From: Ktedonobacter sp. SOSP1-85
Lineage (GTDB): Bacteria; Chloroflexota; Ktedonobacteria; Ktedonobacterales; Ktedonobacteraceae
Assembly (NCBI RefSeq): GCF_016587415.1
Contig: NZ_BNJI01000001.1
Location: 310,001-374,000 of the forward strand
Direction: 5' to 3'
DNA: 64,000 bases
Below are positions 9,214 to 16,836 of the stretch, piece after piece; position 1 is the first letter of the stretch, and the number at the start of each line of letters is the position of its first letter. The position numbers and the translations under genes are program-made. The notes beneath the pieces were generated by a model. That model searched no databases. It was not told the DNA's origin and was given only the letters and a program-made list of their open reading frames with translations.

Positions 9214-11253
9214 TTGCAACCAGCTACTCGTCGTGAAAATACTGTTGAAGATTATCATGGAACCCTTGTCGCCGATCCGTATCGGTGGCTAGAGGAGGTA
9301 TCGACTCAGGAAACACAGGCCTGGGTTCAGGAGCAGCACAGCGCTACCCGCACATACCTAGATGCCATTCCAGATAGAGACCAGATCAAGCAACGCTACC
9401 GTGAACTCTTTAATTATCCTCGCTACTCAACTCCATACAAGAAGGGAGAGAGATACTTCTTCTCTAAGAACACGGGGTTGCAGAATCAAAATGTGCTCTA
9501 TACGCAATCTGCTCTGCGCGCGAATATGAAGACCGTGCTTGATCCCAATACCCTCAGCGCAGATGGCACAGTCGCCCTCACCAATCAAGCGATGAGCGAG
9601 GATGGAAAGTTACTGGCGTATGGAACGTCGAAGAGTGGTAGTGACTGGCAGGAAATTCGCATTCGCCGTGTGGACGATGGCCGCGACTATGATGAAGTAA
9701 TCCAATACTGTAAGTTCGCCTCGATCGCCTGGAGACATGATAGCACGGGTTTCTACTACAATCGATTGCCAGAGCCAGGGACAGTACCTGAAGAGGATCA
9801 GACCAACTATAGTAAAGTCTACTGGCACAAGGTTGGTACCCAGCAAGAAGAAGATCAACTCGTCTTTGAACGGCCAGAAGCCAAGGAGTTAAGCTTTTCA
9901 CCGTTCATCTCAAACGATGGGGTCTATCTACTTCTCAACGTGTGGTGCGGAACTGACCCGAAGAACCGCATCTATTACCGAGAGGTAACGAGCGATGAGC
10001 CCTTCACACGCTTGCTAGACGAGGCCGATGCAAGCTACAACTTTGTGGGAAACGATGGAGCAATATTTTACTTCCAAACAAACCTGGATGCACCTCGAGG
10101 AAGAATCATCGTAATTGATACAACAAAGCCAGAACGTACACAATGGCGTGAAATCGTATCTGAACAGAGTGACGTGATGGATTTTGCGTTGATCGTCAAT
10201 CAGCAGTTTGTGCTCGGTTATATGCATGATGCGCACCACCAGGTAAAGCTCTACAACAAAACAGGCACATTCTTACGTGAAATCGAGCTTCCCACCCTCG
10301 GCTCAATCATGGGTGTAAGTGGCGAGCCAGATGACGATGAACTCTTTTTAAGCTTTACCTCGTTTCTCTACCCATCAACCATCTTTCGTTATGACTTTGA
10401 ACGTCACGAATTAAAACCGTTGTGGGAGACACCACATACATTTGATCCATCTGGATATGAGACCCGGCAGGTCTTTTTCACCTCAAAGGATGGCACACAT
10501 GTCCCCATGTTCCTTACCCATAAGAAGGGGCTTGTGCTTAATAACAATAATCCCGTTCTGATCTACGGCTATGGTGGTTTTGATATCAGTTTGACACCCA
10601 GCTTTGGCATCACCCCACTGCTCTGGGTTGAGCGTGGAGGGATATACGCAACAGTAAACCTGCGCGGTGGCAACGAGTACGGCGAAGAGTGGCACAAGGC
10701 TGGAATGCTTGAGAAGAAGCAGAACGTTTTCGATGATTTCATCGCGGCTGCTGAGTGGCTGATTGAAAACAAATATAGCAATCCTACCCGCATCGCTATT
10801 GAAGGCGGGAGCAATGGGGGGCTCCTTGTCGCCGCGAGCATGGTCCAGCGCCCTGAGTTGTATGGAGTGGTCATCTGTCGCGTGCCAGTCATTGATATGT
10901 TGCGCTACCACAGGTTCACTGTCGGGCGCTACTGGATCTCAGAGTATGGTAATGCCGAGCACAACCCAGAGCATTTTAAATTCATGTACGCGTACTCGCC
11001 ATTGCACAACGTGAAGGAAGGGGTCGAATATCCTCCGACCTTGATCATGACAGCGGATACGGATGACCGCGTTGTCCCTGCCCACGCCTGGAAGTTTGCC
11101 GCGACACTCCAACACGCATACCAGGGAAAGAATCCGATCTTGCTGCGCTTTGAGCTGAAGGCTGGACATGGAATGGGGAAACCAACTGCGAAGATTATTG
11201 AAGAGGAGAGTGATATACTGGCCTTCTTATTCCAGACCTTTTCCATGCAATAG
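9214..11253 (+). CDS. Prolyl oligopeptidase family serine peptidase (S9A)
   Basis: A 679-residue cytosolic S9A peptidase that cleaves short proline-containing peptides. An N-terminal helix and seven-bladed propeller (about residues 1-410) precede an alpha/beta hydrolase domain. The nucleophile serine is in GGSNGG (about 532), the aspartate in TADTDDRVVP (about 616) and the histidine in AGHGMG (about 651), in the expected order. The N-terminal pattern VEDYHGTLVADPYRWLE is typical of the family. No signal peptide is visible. The TTG start has AAGGAG seven bases upstream (9201-9206). Single-gene unit. Confidence 0.93.
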   Translation: MQPATRRENTVEDYHGTLVADPYRWLEEVSTQETQAWVQEQHSATRTYLDAIPDRDQIKQRYRELFNYPRYSTPYKKGERYFFSKNTGLQNQNVLYTQSALRANMKTVLDPNTLSADGTVALTNQAMSEDGKLLAYGTSKSGSDWQEIRIRRVDDGRDYDEVIQYCKFASIAWRHDSTGFYYNRLPEPGTVPEEDQTNYSKVYWHKVGTQQEEDQLVFERPEAKELSFSPFISNDGVYLLLNVWCGTDPKNRIYYREVTSDEPFTRLLDEADASYNFVGNDGAIFYFQTNLDAPRGRIIVIDTTKPERTQWREIVSEQSDVMDFALIVNQQFVLGYMHDAHHQVKLYNKTGTFLREIELPTLGSIMGVSGEPDDDELFLSFTSFLYPSTIFRYDFERHELKPLWETPHTFDPSGYETRQVFFTSKDGTHVPMFLTHKKGLVLNNNNPVLIYGYGGFDISLTPSFGITPLLWVERGGIYATVNLRGGNEYGEEWHKAGMLEKKQNVFDDFIAAAEWLIENKYSNPTRIAIEGGSNGGLLVAASMVQRPELYGVVICRVPVIDMLRYHRFTVGRYWISEYGNAEHNPEHFKFMYAYSPLHNVKEGVEYPPTLIMTADTDDRVVPAHAWKFAATLQHAYQGKNPILLRFELKAGHGMGKPTAKIIEEESDILAFLFQTFSMQ

Positions 11254-11281
11254 GGTTGCTACCAGTTGCAGGAAATCTGCA

Positions 11282-11325
11282 GTGACACTCCGCCGGCAGT
11301 TGAAAACCGTGCGGCTTCTTGCGGT
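11282..11325 (+). other. IS200/IS605-end-like hairpin relic (candidate)
   Basis: The stretch begins GTGACACTCCGCC, has an imperfect GC hairpin, and ends GCGGCTTCTTG. It resembles the right-end hairpins of tnpB-type IS200/IS605 elements, and shares its opening (TGACACTCC) and closing (TTCTT) with the structure at 28892-28927. No transposase or TnpB fragment lies beside it. The similarity is from memory of the family, not from a search. Confidence 0.3.
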
Positions 11326-11384
11326 TGTATGAGAATAACATGCAGGAACCGTTTGCAAGCGCCACTACTCCAGTTGATTCAGCG

Positions 11385-11402
11385 TGTCTAATAGATTAGA
11401 CA
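11385..11402. promoter_or_regulatory. Palindromic operator candidate upstream of the MFS gene
   Basis: TGTCTAATAGATTAGACA is a perfect 8-2-8 palindrome lying 67 bases before the MFS transporter start. Its size and symmetry fit a dimeric repressor site such as TetR or MarR, but no regulator gene adjoins it. Confidence 0.45.
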
Positions 11403-11468
11403 GCCTGGTCACGCTGTGATAGCTCATTGCTGTCTGGTTGTTCTAAATCAAACGTTATTTAAAACAAT

Positions 11469-12782
11469 ATGGAAAGTTTTTATCGTATGTTCAACAAATT
11501 GGCTCTATCAGGGGACCGACTCTCCAGTGTGCTCGCTGGACCTTGGAGCATGAAACTCTTCTACCTCGGCTATTTTTCCGCAATGGGCATTTACCTGCCC
11601 TACCTCGGTCTCTATCTAGGGGCCGTTGGACTATCTGGTACACAGATAGGTTTGACCGCCTCGATGTTGCCTCTGGCGGGCGTGGTGATGCCACCAATAT
11701 GGGGGTTGCTCAGCGATCGCTATAGCTGGCGTAAACAATTGTTGATCGTAACGCTACTGGGCGCGATAATTACCTCGCTTCTGCTCTGGCTGATTGCTCA
11801 TTCCTTTCTAGTGCTACTCCTATGTATTATTGTGTTGGCAATATCACTCAGTCCAGTAATTCCGCTGGCCGATGCTATTACACTTCAATGGATCGGCCAG
11901 CGTGGTGGCAGCTATGGAACGGTCCGCGTTTATGGTTCTATTGGTTTTCTCGTCGCGGCCATTGCGGCGGGGAGCTTTCTGAATGAAGTTGGCATCACCG
12001 CGCTGTTCCTGCTGCTAGCCGTCGTATTTTGTGGTCCTTTTCTCGCCAGCTTCTTCGTGCCCACTCAGAGCAAGGTGAGCATGACACACGTGAAAAGGCG
12101 TGAGCTGGTAGTACTGCTTCATGATCGCACGCTGCTTCTGTTCCTGCTACTCTGTATGGTAGGCTATGGTACCTTCGCAGCCTATAATACCTTCTTTGGC
12201 CTCTACCTGCGTGGGCTTGGAGTGAGCACCAGGGCCATCGGCCTGGCATCGGGAATGGCAAGCCTGAGCGAACTGCCGACCATGATGCTCTCCGGCATCA
12301 TGATGAAACGATTAGGCGTTAAATGGCTGCTGCTGATCGGTTTGAGTGTGGCGGTTGTGCGCTGGCTAGCCTATGCGATCTTTACGGACTATAGCGTACT
12401 ATTCGCCTTCACGCTGCTACATGGCGTCTCGTTTGCTAGCTTCTATACCGCCGCGGTGACCTTTATCGATCGGTACGTGCCGATTCACCTGCGGACAACA
12501 GGGCAGACATTGTTCTATGGTACAAGCTTCGGACTGGGTACCTGGGCAAGCACCAACCTGTTTGGCACACTCTATGAACGACTACATGGCAGTGGAATAT
12601 TTCTAGTGGCTGCAGTCCTCTGCGCCGCCTCTCTCCTCGGTCTGCTCCTGTTGATACCACGCAATCCTGCTCCTGTGAGCAGCGAAATAAGCCAGCGAAG
12701 CAGAACATGTGCACGTGAAAATGCAACCGCTCTTCCTCAAGAATACAAGCCAAAGGAGAAAAAGGTCGAGGAATCTCATTAA
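11469..12782 (+). CDS. MFS transporter
   Basis: A 437-residue membrane protein with twelve predicted helices. A short cytosolic N-terminus is followed by helices from about residue 28. The MFS loop 2-3 motif appears as GLLSDRYSWRKQ, with a similar charged loop after helix 8 (MMKRLGVKW). The layout resembles the 3-phenylpropionate/nucleoside-type MFS_1 group, but the substrate cannot be read from sequence. The C-terminal 45 residues are hydrophilic and charged. An 18-base palindrome upstream may be its operator. Confidence 0.88.
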   Translation: MESFYRMFNKLALSGDRLSSVLAGPWSMKLFYLGYFSAMGIYLPYLGLYLGAVGLSGTQIGLTASMLPLAGVVMPPIWGLLSDRYSWRKQLLIVTLLGAIITSLLLWLIAHSFLVLLLCIIVLAISLSPVIPLADAITLQWIGQRGGSYGTVRVYGSIGFLVAAIAAGSFLNEVGITALFLLLAVVFCGPFLASFFVPTQSKVSMTHVKRRELVVLLHDRTLLLFLLLCMVGYGTFAAYNTFFGLYLRGLGVSTRAIGLASGMASLSELPTMMLSGIMMKRLGVKWLLLIGLSVAVVRWLAYAIFTDYSVLFAFTLLHGVSFASFYTAAVTFIDRYVPIHLRTTGQTLFYGTSFGLGTWASTNLFGTLYERLHGSGIFLVAAVLCAASLLGLLLLIPRNPAPVSSEISQRSRTCARENATALPQEYKPKEKKVEESH

Positions 12783-13277
12783 CTCGTTGCACATCCCGTG
12801 GGTCGAGCCTGTGGGTTTCACCCACAGCCTGCTCCACGCTATGGCGTGGTTCTCAAAAGCAAGCGCAAAGCCAAAACCAAGGGCTAATCTCTCGACGAGA
12901 GTCGTCAATGTGAGCATGTTTTCCTTTTTGCAGAACTTGCGTTGCAAGTTCTCATAGGTCCTGTTTATCTAAACAGCAAAAAATAAAAAAAGAGAAACCT
13001 CTTGCCCACCATTTGGGGGAGAGAAGAAGTGTGATCCTCAAATCGCTCCCACCTCTAAACGAAGGTGGGGGAAAGAAGAGAAGAAACATCGGATGTTATC
13101 TTTGTGCTCTTCCTGTTCTGGAGGATATTCTTCCTCTCGTTAATGGCTTTGTGGCGTTGGGGTGGGCTGGAGAGAAAAAGCGCGGCTTTTCTCCCCAGTC
13201 CAGTGTAAAGTCACACTCAGTCCAGTGCAAAAACAACATCTACAACATCTACAACAAATATGTGTGAAAAGTGCGCA
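12783..13277. other. Hairpin-rich intergenic region between convergent genes
   Basis: No gene is supported. The stretch holds at least seven hairpins: 12809-12827 (8-bp stem), 12834-12849 (6), 12889-12901 (5), 12932-12952 (9, loop GTT), 12961-12976 (7), 13048-13069 (7) and 13167-13198 (imperfect). It also holds short direct repeats (CAGTCCAGTG twice near 13200-13230, and ACAACATCT near 13240). The last two hairpins probably terminate transcription from the MFS and GNAT genes. The cluster at 12809-12976 is denser than termination needs and may be remnant mobile-element DNA or a structured RNA. Confidence 0.5.
13167..13198. terminator. Imperfect hairpin between convergent MFS and GNAT genes
   Basis: CTGG and CCAG outer arms enclose GAGAAAA paired with TTTTCTC and a GC-rich tip, with one mismatch and a bulge. 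The position between two convergent genes fits a two-way terminator. Confidence 0.45.
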
Positions 13278-13874
13278 TTAGCGCTGCATCATCTGCTCCA
13301 GGCGAGCTTTGACGGAGGGCCATTCGCTATCGATCACACTGTAGTAGACCGAGTGGCGCAGGTAGCCGTCAGGCATGATGACACAGTTGCGCAGGATGCC
13401 CTCTTTCACACCGCCGATGCGTTCAATGGCTCGCTGTGATTGCTCGTTGCGGCTATCGGTCTTGAGCTGCACACGAATGGCGCCCAGGGTTTCGAAGGCA
13501 TGGCGCAGGAGGAGATATTTACATTCTGTATTGATGCCGGTGCGCTGTACGGCTGGAGTGAGCCAGGTCCAGCCAATCTCCAGACCACGATCCTTGGGGA
13601 TAATATTTAAATAGCGTGTCGATCCCACTGCCTTGTCTGTTTCCCGACTGATAATGGCGAAGGGTAATTCATGGCCAGTTGCCTGGGCCTGTTGAGCGGT
13701 CTCGATCCACTGCTCCATGGCTGCAAACGAGACGCCTGGATTGGCGGACATATAGCGCCAGATCCGCGCCTCCTGGCCAGCGGCATAAAGATCGGCTGCG
13801 TGTTTCAGCTGAAGTGGTTCGAGTCTGGCGACCTTCCCTTCAAGTGTGATCGATGCGATGTGCATATATGACAT
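13278..13874 (-). CDS. GNAT family N-acetyltransferase (RimJ/RimL-like)
   Basis: A 198-residue GNAT protein of the RimJ/RimL type. It has the LEPLQLKHAADLYAAG opening, AVGSTRYLNI, then LEIGWTWLTPAVQRTGINTECKYLLLRHAFE, which contains the acetyl-CoA-binding region, and VQLKTDSRNEQSQRAIERIG. Members acetylate protein N-termini or small amines; the substrate here is unknown. GAGGAG lies 10 bases before the ATG. Confidence 0.88.
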   Translation of the reverse strand: MSYMHIASITLEGKVARLEPLQLKHAADLYAAGQEARIWRYMSANPGVSFAAMEQWIETAQQAQATGHELPFAIISRETDKAVGSTRYLNIIPKDRGLEIGWTWLTPAVQRTGINTECKYLLLRHAFETLGAIRVQLKTDSRNEQSQRAIERIGGVKEGILRNCVIMPDGYLRHSVYYSVIDSEWPSVKARLEQMMQR

Positions 13875-14019
13875 GGGCGTGTTGCTCCTCTGCTACTTCA
13901 TTTCTGCCTCTATTCTACGGGGCAATTGGATACAAGACAAGTGCCACTTCGCGCTTCTTTTTCATACCACTTTCTTGCTACCTATTTTCGCCATCGATCA
14001 CACCACCCCCATGCCTACT

Positions 14020-15006
14020 TTACTGTGCGGGTGCCAGGTCCTTGGTGAGATCGGCGACGACGTGGGTAGCCGCGCCTATCCCCAGGCCTTCCATCCAGGT
14101 ATCGTCGTCAACCTGGTAGACTTTCTTGTCCTTGACGGCGTTTAACTGTTGCCAGTCGGGCTGATTTGTGAGCGCTTTGAGCTGATCATTGCTTCTATCA
14201 TAGAGCGTCATGAAGATGACATCTCCATCCATCTGGGCGATATTATCGTAGGTGTTGTCCTGGGAGAATTTCTTCTGCTGGTCCTGCCCCACTGGACGGG
14301 GAAGCCCGGCATCCTGCAAGATACGGCCAATAAAGGTATCCTGCATATAGATGCGAACGCGGTCAGGCATAATCCGCAGAACTGAGACATGAGTCTTGCC
14401 CAGGCTCTCGCCCTCCTGGGTTTTCAGCGCTGTAATGCTCTGCTGATACTGCTGCAAGAGGAGCGTGCCCTCTTGCTCTTTATTTAAAGCTTTGGCATAG
14501 AGGGTCAGGTTCGCCTTCCAGGTTGAACCAACCGTCTCGGTATAGATCGCGGGCGAAATCAGCGAGAGTTTACTGTAGATGTCCTCGTGGTAGACCTTAC
14601 TGCCAAGGATGAGATCGGGTTTGAGCTTTGTAATGGCTTGCAGGTCGGGTTGCGCGGTAGTTCCGACTGTAGGGATCTGGTGGCTCGCCTCCTGGAGATA
14701 CCCCGGATAGGATGCGCCTTGCTCGGGTATGACGGCTCCCACAGGGGTAATACCCAGGGCCAGACTATCATCCAGCGCCTCTGTATCGAGCACGACCACG
14801 CGTTGGGGTTGAATGGGTATCTGGGTCGTCCCCATGGCGTGCGTGAGTGGGTGGGTACTTATCATGGTCGCAGTCGGCGTACGAGATGCCGTGGGAGGAG
14901 CCGATGTATCAGTGCAGGCAGTTAGCAGACAGAGCAGAGCCAGGAGCAGCGGCCAGGAGCCTGCCCAGAAGCGACGCGAGACACGTGTATCCATCACCAA
15001 CATCAT
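14020..15006 (-). CDS. Iron-siderophore ABC transporter substrate-binding lipoprotein
   Basis: A 328-residue FecB/FhuD-type binding protein. A lipoprotein signal peptide ends in LLALLCLLTAC, with the lipid-modified cysteine at about residue 31 and a Thr/Ser/Pro-rich linker after it. The mature part has two Rossmann-like lobes: RVVVLDTEALDDSLALGITPVGA, then the DLQAITKLKPDLIL segment typical of siderophore binders. It should deliver ferric siderophore to a permease that is not encoded in this window. The start overlaps the stop of the upstream Suc/Fer-like gene, so the two are translationally coupled. Confidence 0.88.
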   Translation of the reverse strand: MMLVMDTRVSRRFWAGSWPLLLALLCLLTACTDTSAPPTASRTPTATMISTHPLTHAMGTTQIPIQPQRVVVLDTEALDDSLALGITPVGAVIPEQGASYPGYLQEASHQIPTVGTTAQPDLQAITKLKPDLILGSKVYHEDIYSKLSLISPAIYTETVGSTWKANLTLYAKALNKEQEGTLLLQQYQQSITALKTQEGESLGKTHVSVLRIMPDRVRIYMQDTFIGRILQDAGLPRPVGQDQQKKFSQDNTYDNIAQMDGDVIFMTLYDRSNDQLKALTNQPDWQQLNAVKDKKVYQVDDDTWMEGLGIGAATHVVADLTKDLAPAQ

Positions 15007-15950
15007 CCTTTATGAGAGGCGACGAGTGGGGCATGGCTATAGTGTCGCAAGTGGTAATAGGTAATGGTATGCTTCCAGGTCCCCTTGCAGGTGCTATAGC
15101 TGGTGACCTCGCGTGGCTCGCATGCGAGCGTAAGTGTATGCCTGCTCTCGTCGCCAGTAGCTTGAAAAACAACGGAGAAGAGCAAGCTCTCGCCCTCCTG
15201 GCGCGTCTCAACCAGGCGAAATGCCTGGAGGTGGTTATCGTGACACGCCCGGCGGAGAAAATAATCAGCGGCCTGCTCAACCGCATTATAACAGCTCTGT
15301 CCACGATATTTTACAAGGTAGATCTGCTCTTGACGATATGCCTCAACAATGCGCGGCACATCGGAGCGCGTGACCTGGCCGTAGTAAATAGCATGCGGGA
15401 AGCAGACCACGTTGGCAGCAAATTTATCGCCCCCCAGGTGCGAGGTCTGCCAGGCCTGCTCCCCTACCAGGGCGCGCAGCTCATTATAAATAGGCAAGCC
15501 GAATTTAGCACAGCACTGATCGTGCTTCCCATGCGTACAGACAAGGTAGAGTGGCTCATCGGTGCGATGGGCCTGGTGGCGCTGAGGATAGCGCGCGATA
15601 TCTGCCATGTCGAGGGCGAGCAGATCCTCATACCGGCGCAGCTGAAAGCTATAGAGCAGGAAGTGCCCCTCGCGGGCGACGGCCAGAAAACACCGGGGCG
15701 CGGCGACCGGCTGATTATGCTGCTTGATTAACTGTACGCGCAGGCGCGGTAGCCCTTGACGTTGAGCTGCCACCCACTCCTTGATGCTCTCGGGCAGGGT
15801 GCTCTCTTCCAGGGCTTTATGATGCCAGGTACCTGTATATTCCAGAAGCAGCCAGGTATCTGCGTGCGTGGCGCTGCCAATGATGGGCTCTTCACGACAA
15901 ACCTGGGCGCAGAATGTCCTCTCTGTCACGTTCCACAACTTCCAATCCAA
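15003..15950 (-). CDS. Sucrase/ferredoxin-like protein (possible [2Fe-2S] thioredoxin-fold)
   Basis: A 315-residue protein of the Suc/Fer-like family. The signature is the cysteine motif VCTHGKHDQCCAKFG (about residues 140-155), then WQTSHLGGDKFAANVVCFPHAIYYGQV, both expected in a thioredoxin-like ferredoxin domain. The family is poorly characterised. Coupling with a siderophore-binding protein suggests a part in iron release or reduction, which is inference. The start is uncertain: a TTG at 15950 with weak ribosome binding, or an internal GTG (NVTERTF) preceded by GGAAG. An iron-box-like palindrome lies about 40 bases upstream. Confidence 0.85.
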   Translation of the reverse strand: MDWKLWNVTERTFCAQVCREEPIIGSATHADTWLLLEYTGTWHHKALEESTLPESIKEWVAAQRQGLPRLRVQLIKQHNQPVAAPRCFLAVAREGHFLLYSFQLRRYEDLLALDMADIARYPQRHQAHRTDEPLYLVCTHGKHDQCCAKFGLPIYNELRALVGEQAWQTSHLGGDKFAANVVCFPHAIYYGQVTRSDVPRIVEAYRQEQIYLVKYRGQSCYNAVEQAADYFLRRACHDNHLQAFRLVETRQEGESLLFSVVFQATGDESRHTLTLACEPREVTSYSTCKGTWKHTITYYHLRHYSHAPLVASHKG

Positions 15951-15988
15951 TAGTGCTTTGGGTACAAAACCTAGTGTACCAGTCGGAT

Positions 15989-16004
15989 ATTAGCATAGCC
16001 TAAT
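15989..16004. promoter_or_regulatory. DtxR/IdeR-like iron box candidate
   Basis: ATTAG and CTAAT arms around a 6-base centre. Read on the minus strand this gives ATTAGGCTATGCTAAT, close to the TTAGG-centre-CTAA pattern of DtxR/IdeR operators. It precedes the siderophore-related pair on the minus strand. A second palindrome, GGTACA and TGTACC (15961-15980), lies between it and the start codon. Confidence 0.45.
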
Positions 16005-16101
16005 GTCTCCCGTCAAGGTTTCTCTTCCTGGTTCGCAAGCTCGCCAGGGGGTAAGGGGGTCTAGGGTGTGGGTGCAAAGGCATAAACATGCTCCCAGATC
16101 C

Positions 16102-16130
16102 TTGACATATCAAAGATAGTGAATTATAAT
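16102..16130 (+). promoter_or_regulatory. Perfect consensus sigma-70-type promoter of the tetR-P450 pair
   Basis: TTGACA at 16102-16107, an exact 17-base spacer, then TATAAT at 16125-16130. Transcription should start near 16137-16138, which coincides with the ATG of the TetR gene, so the mRNA is probably leaderless. An operator-like palindrome covers the -10 element. Confidence 0.8.
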
Positions 16131-16152
16131 TCAGTTTATGAATGGCAATTCA
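16120..16152. promoter_or_regulatory. Paired palindromic operators over the promoter and start codon
   Basis: TGAATTATAATTCA (16120-16133) is a perfect 14-base palindrome that contains the -10 box. TGAATGGCAATTCA (16139-16152) repeats the same half-sites over the start codon. Their centres are 19 bases apart, about two helical turns, which fits cooperative binding of two repressor dimers. The likely repressor is the adjacent TetR protein. Confidence 0.6.
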
Positions 16153-16767
16153 GTTACACCACACAACCTAGAGGAAAAACGCGGCTCCCGGCGTCGGGCG
16201 CGCACCAGGGCCGATATTCTGGCGGCCGCACGCCAGGTCTTCGCGGCTCGTGGCTATCATGCCGCAAGCATAGCTGAAATTGCCGAGCGTGCGGATATTG
16301 GCGTAGGAACCTTCTACCTGCACTTTCACGATAAGGACGAGGCCTTTACCACCCTCCTGCATGAGTGCTTTAGTGAGACGCGCCAACGCGTCCAGCAGGC
16401 CGTCGAGGAGGAGGGGCAATCCCTCCTGGTGGTCCTGCAGGCGATTTTCCGCTACGCCTATGCTCAACGCGATCTCTTTCGGATCGCTTTTCACGCGGAT
16501 ATGCAATATGCCCGCATCTCTCGCGTGCAGACGGCCATCGCCGAGATCTTAACGCCGATTCTGACCGCCGCACATGAGAAGGAACCACTGGTGGGCTACG
16601 ATTTTTCCATGCAAATTTGCTTTGTAACAGGGATGATTACGCAAGGTATTGCGCAGTGGCTGGAGCATGAGGAGGCCGATCCCGAGAAAATTGTGGCGCA
16701 AATGCTGTTTCTATTGCGCCACGGGCTTCCCGAACAGGTGCTGACCGGCAACAAGCCGGAGGCGTAA
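16138..16767 (+). CDS. TetR-family transcriptional regulator
   Basis: A 209-residue regulator. The N-terminal helix-turn-helix (about residues 20-65) reads RADILAAARQVFAARGYHAASIAEIAERADIGVGTFYLHFHDKD, split here by the usual helices. The rest is a helical ligand and dimer domain. The ATG at 16138 lies at the predicted transcription start with no ribosome site. The P450 gene follows 69 bases downstream in the same direction. In Bacillus, TetR-type repressors (Bm3R1, FatR) control CYP102 genes and respond to fatty acids; the same role here is inference from that parallel. Confidence 0.9.
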   Translation: MNGNSVTPHNLEEKRGSRRRARTRADILAAARQVFAARGYHAASIAEIAERADIGVGTFYLHFHDKDEAFTTLLHECFSETRQRVQQAVEEEGQSLLVVLQAIFRYAYAQRDLFRIAFHADMQYARISRVQTAIAEILTPILTAAHEKEPLVGYDFSMQICFVTGMITQGIAQWLEHEEADPEKIVAQMLFLLRHGLPEQVLTGNKPEA

Positions 16768-16836
16768 AGCTTCCTGCCTGCTACGCACTACCTTGATCTG
16801 GTAACCCTCTACTGCTGAGAGGATTTAAATAGACTT

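Noticed and set aside
13238..13262. Short direct repeats ACAACATCT as a possible CRISPR or satellite
   Set aside because: Only two to three adjacent 9-base units without spacers; a simple tandem repeat.
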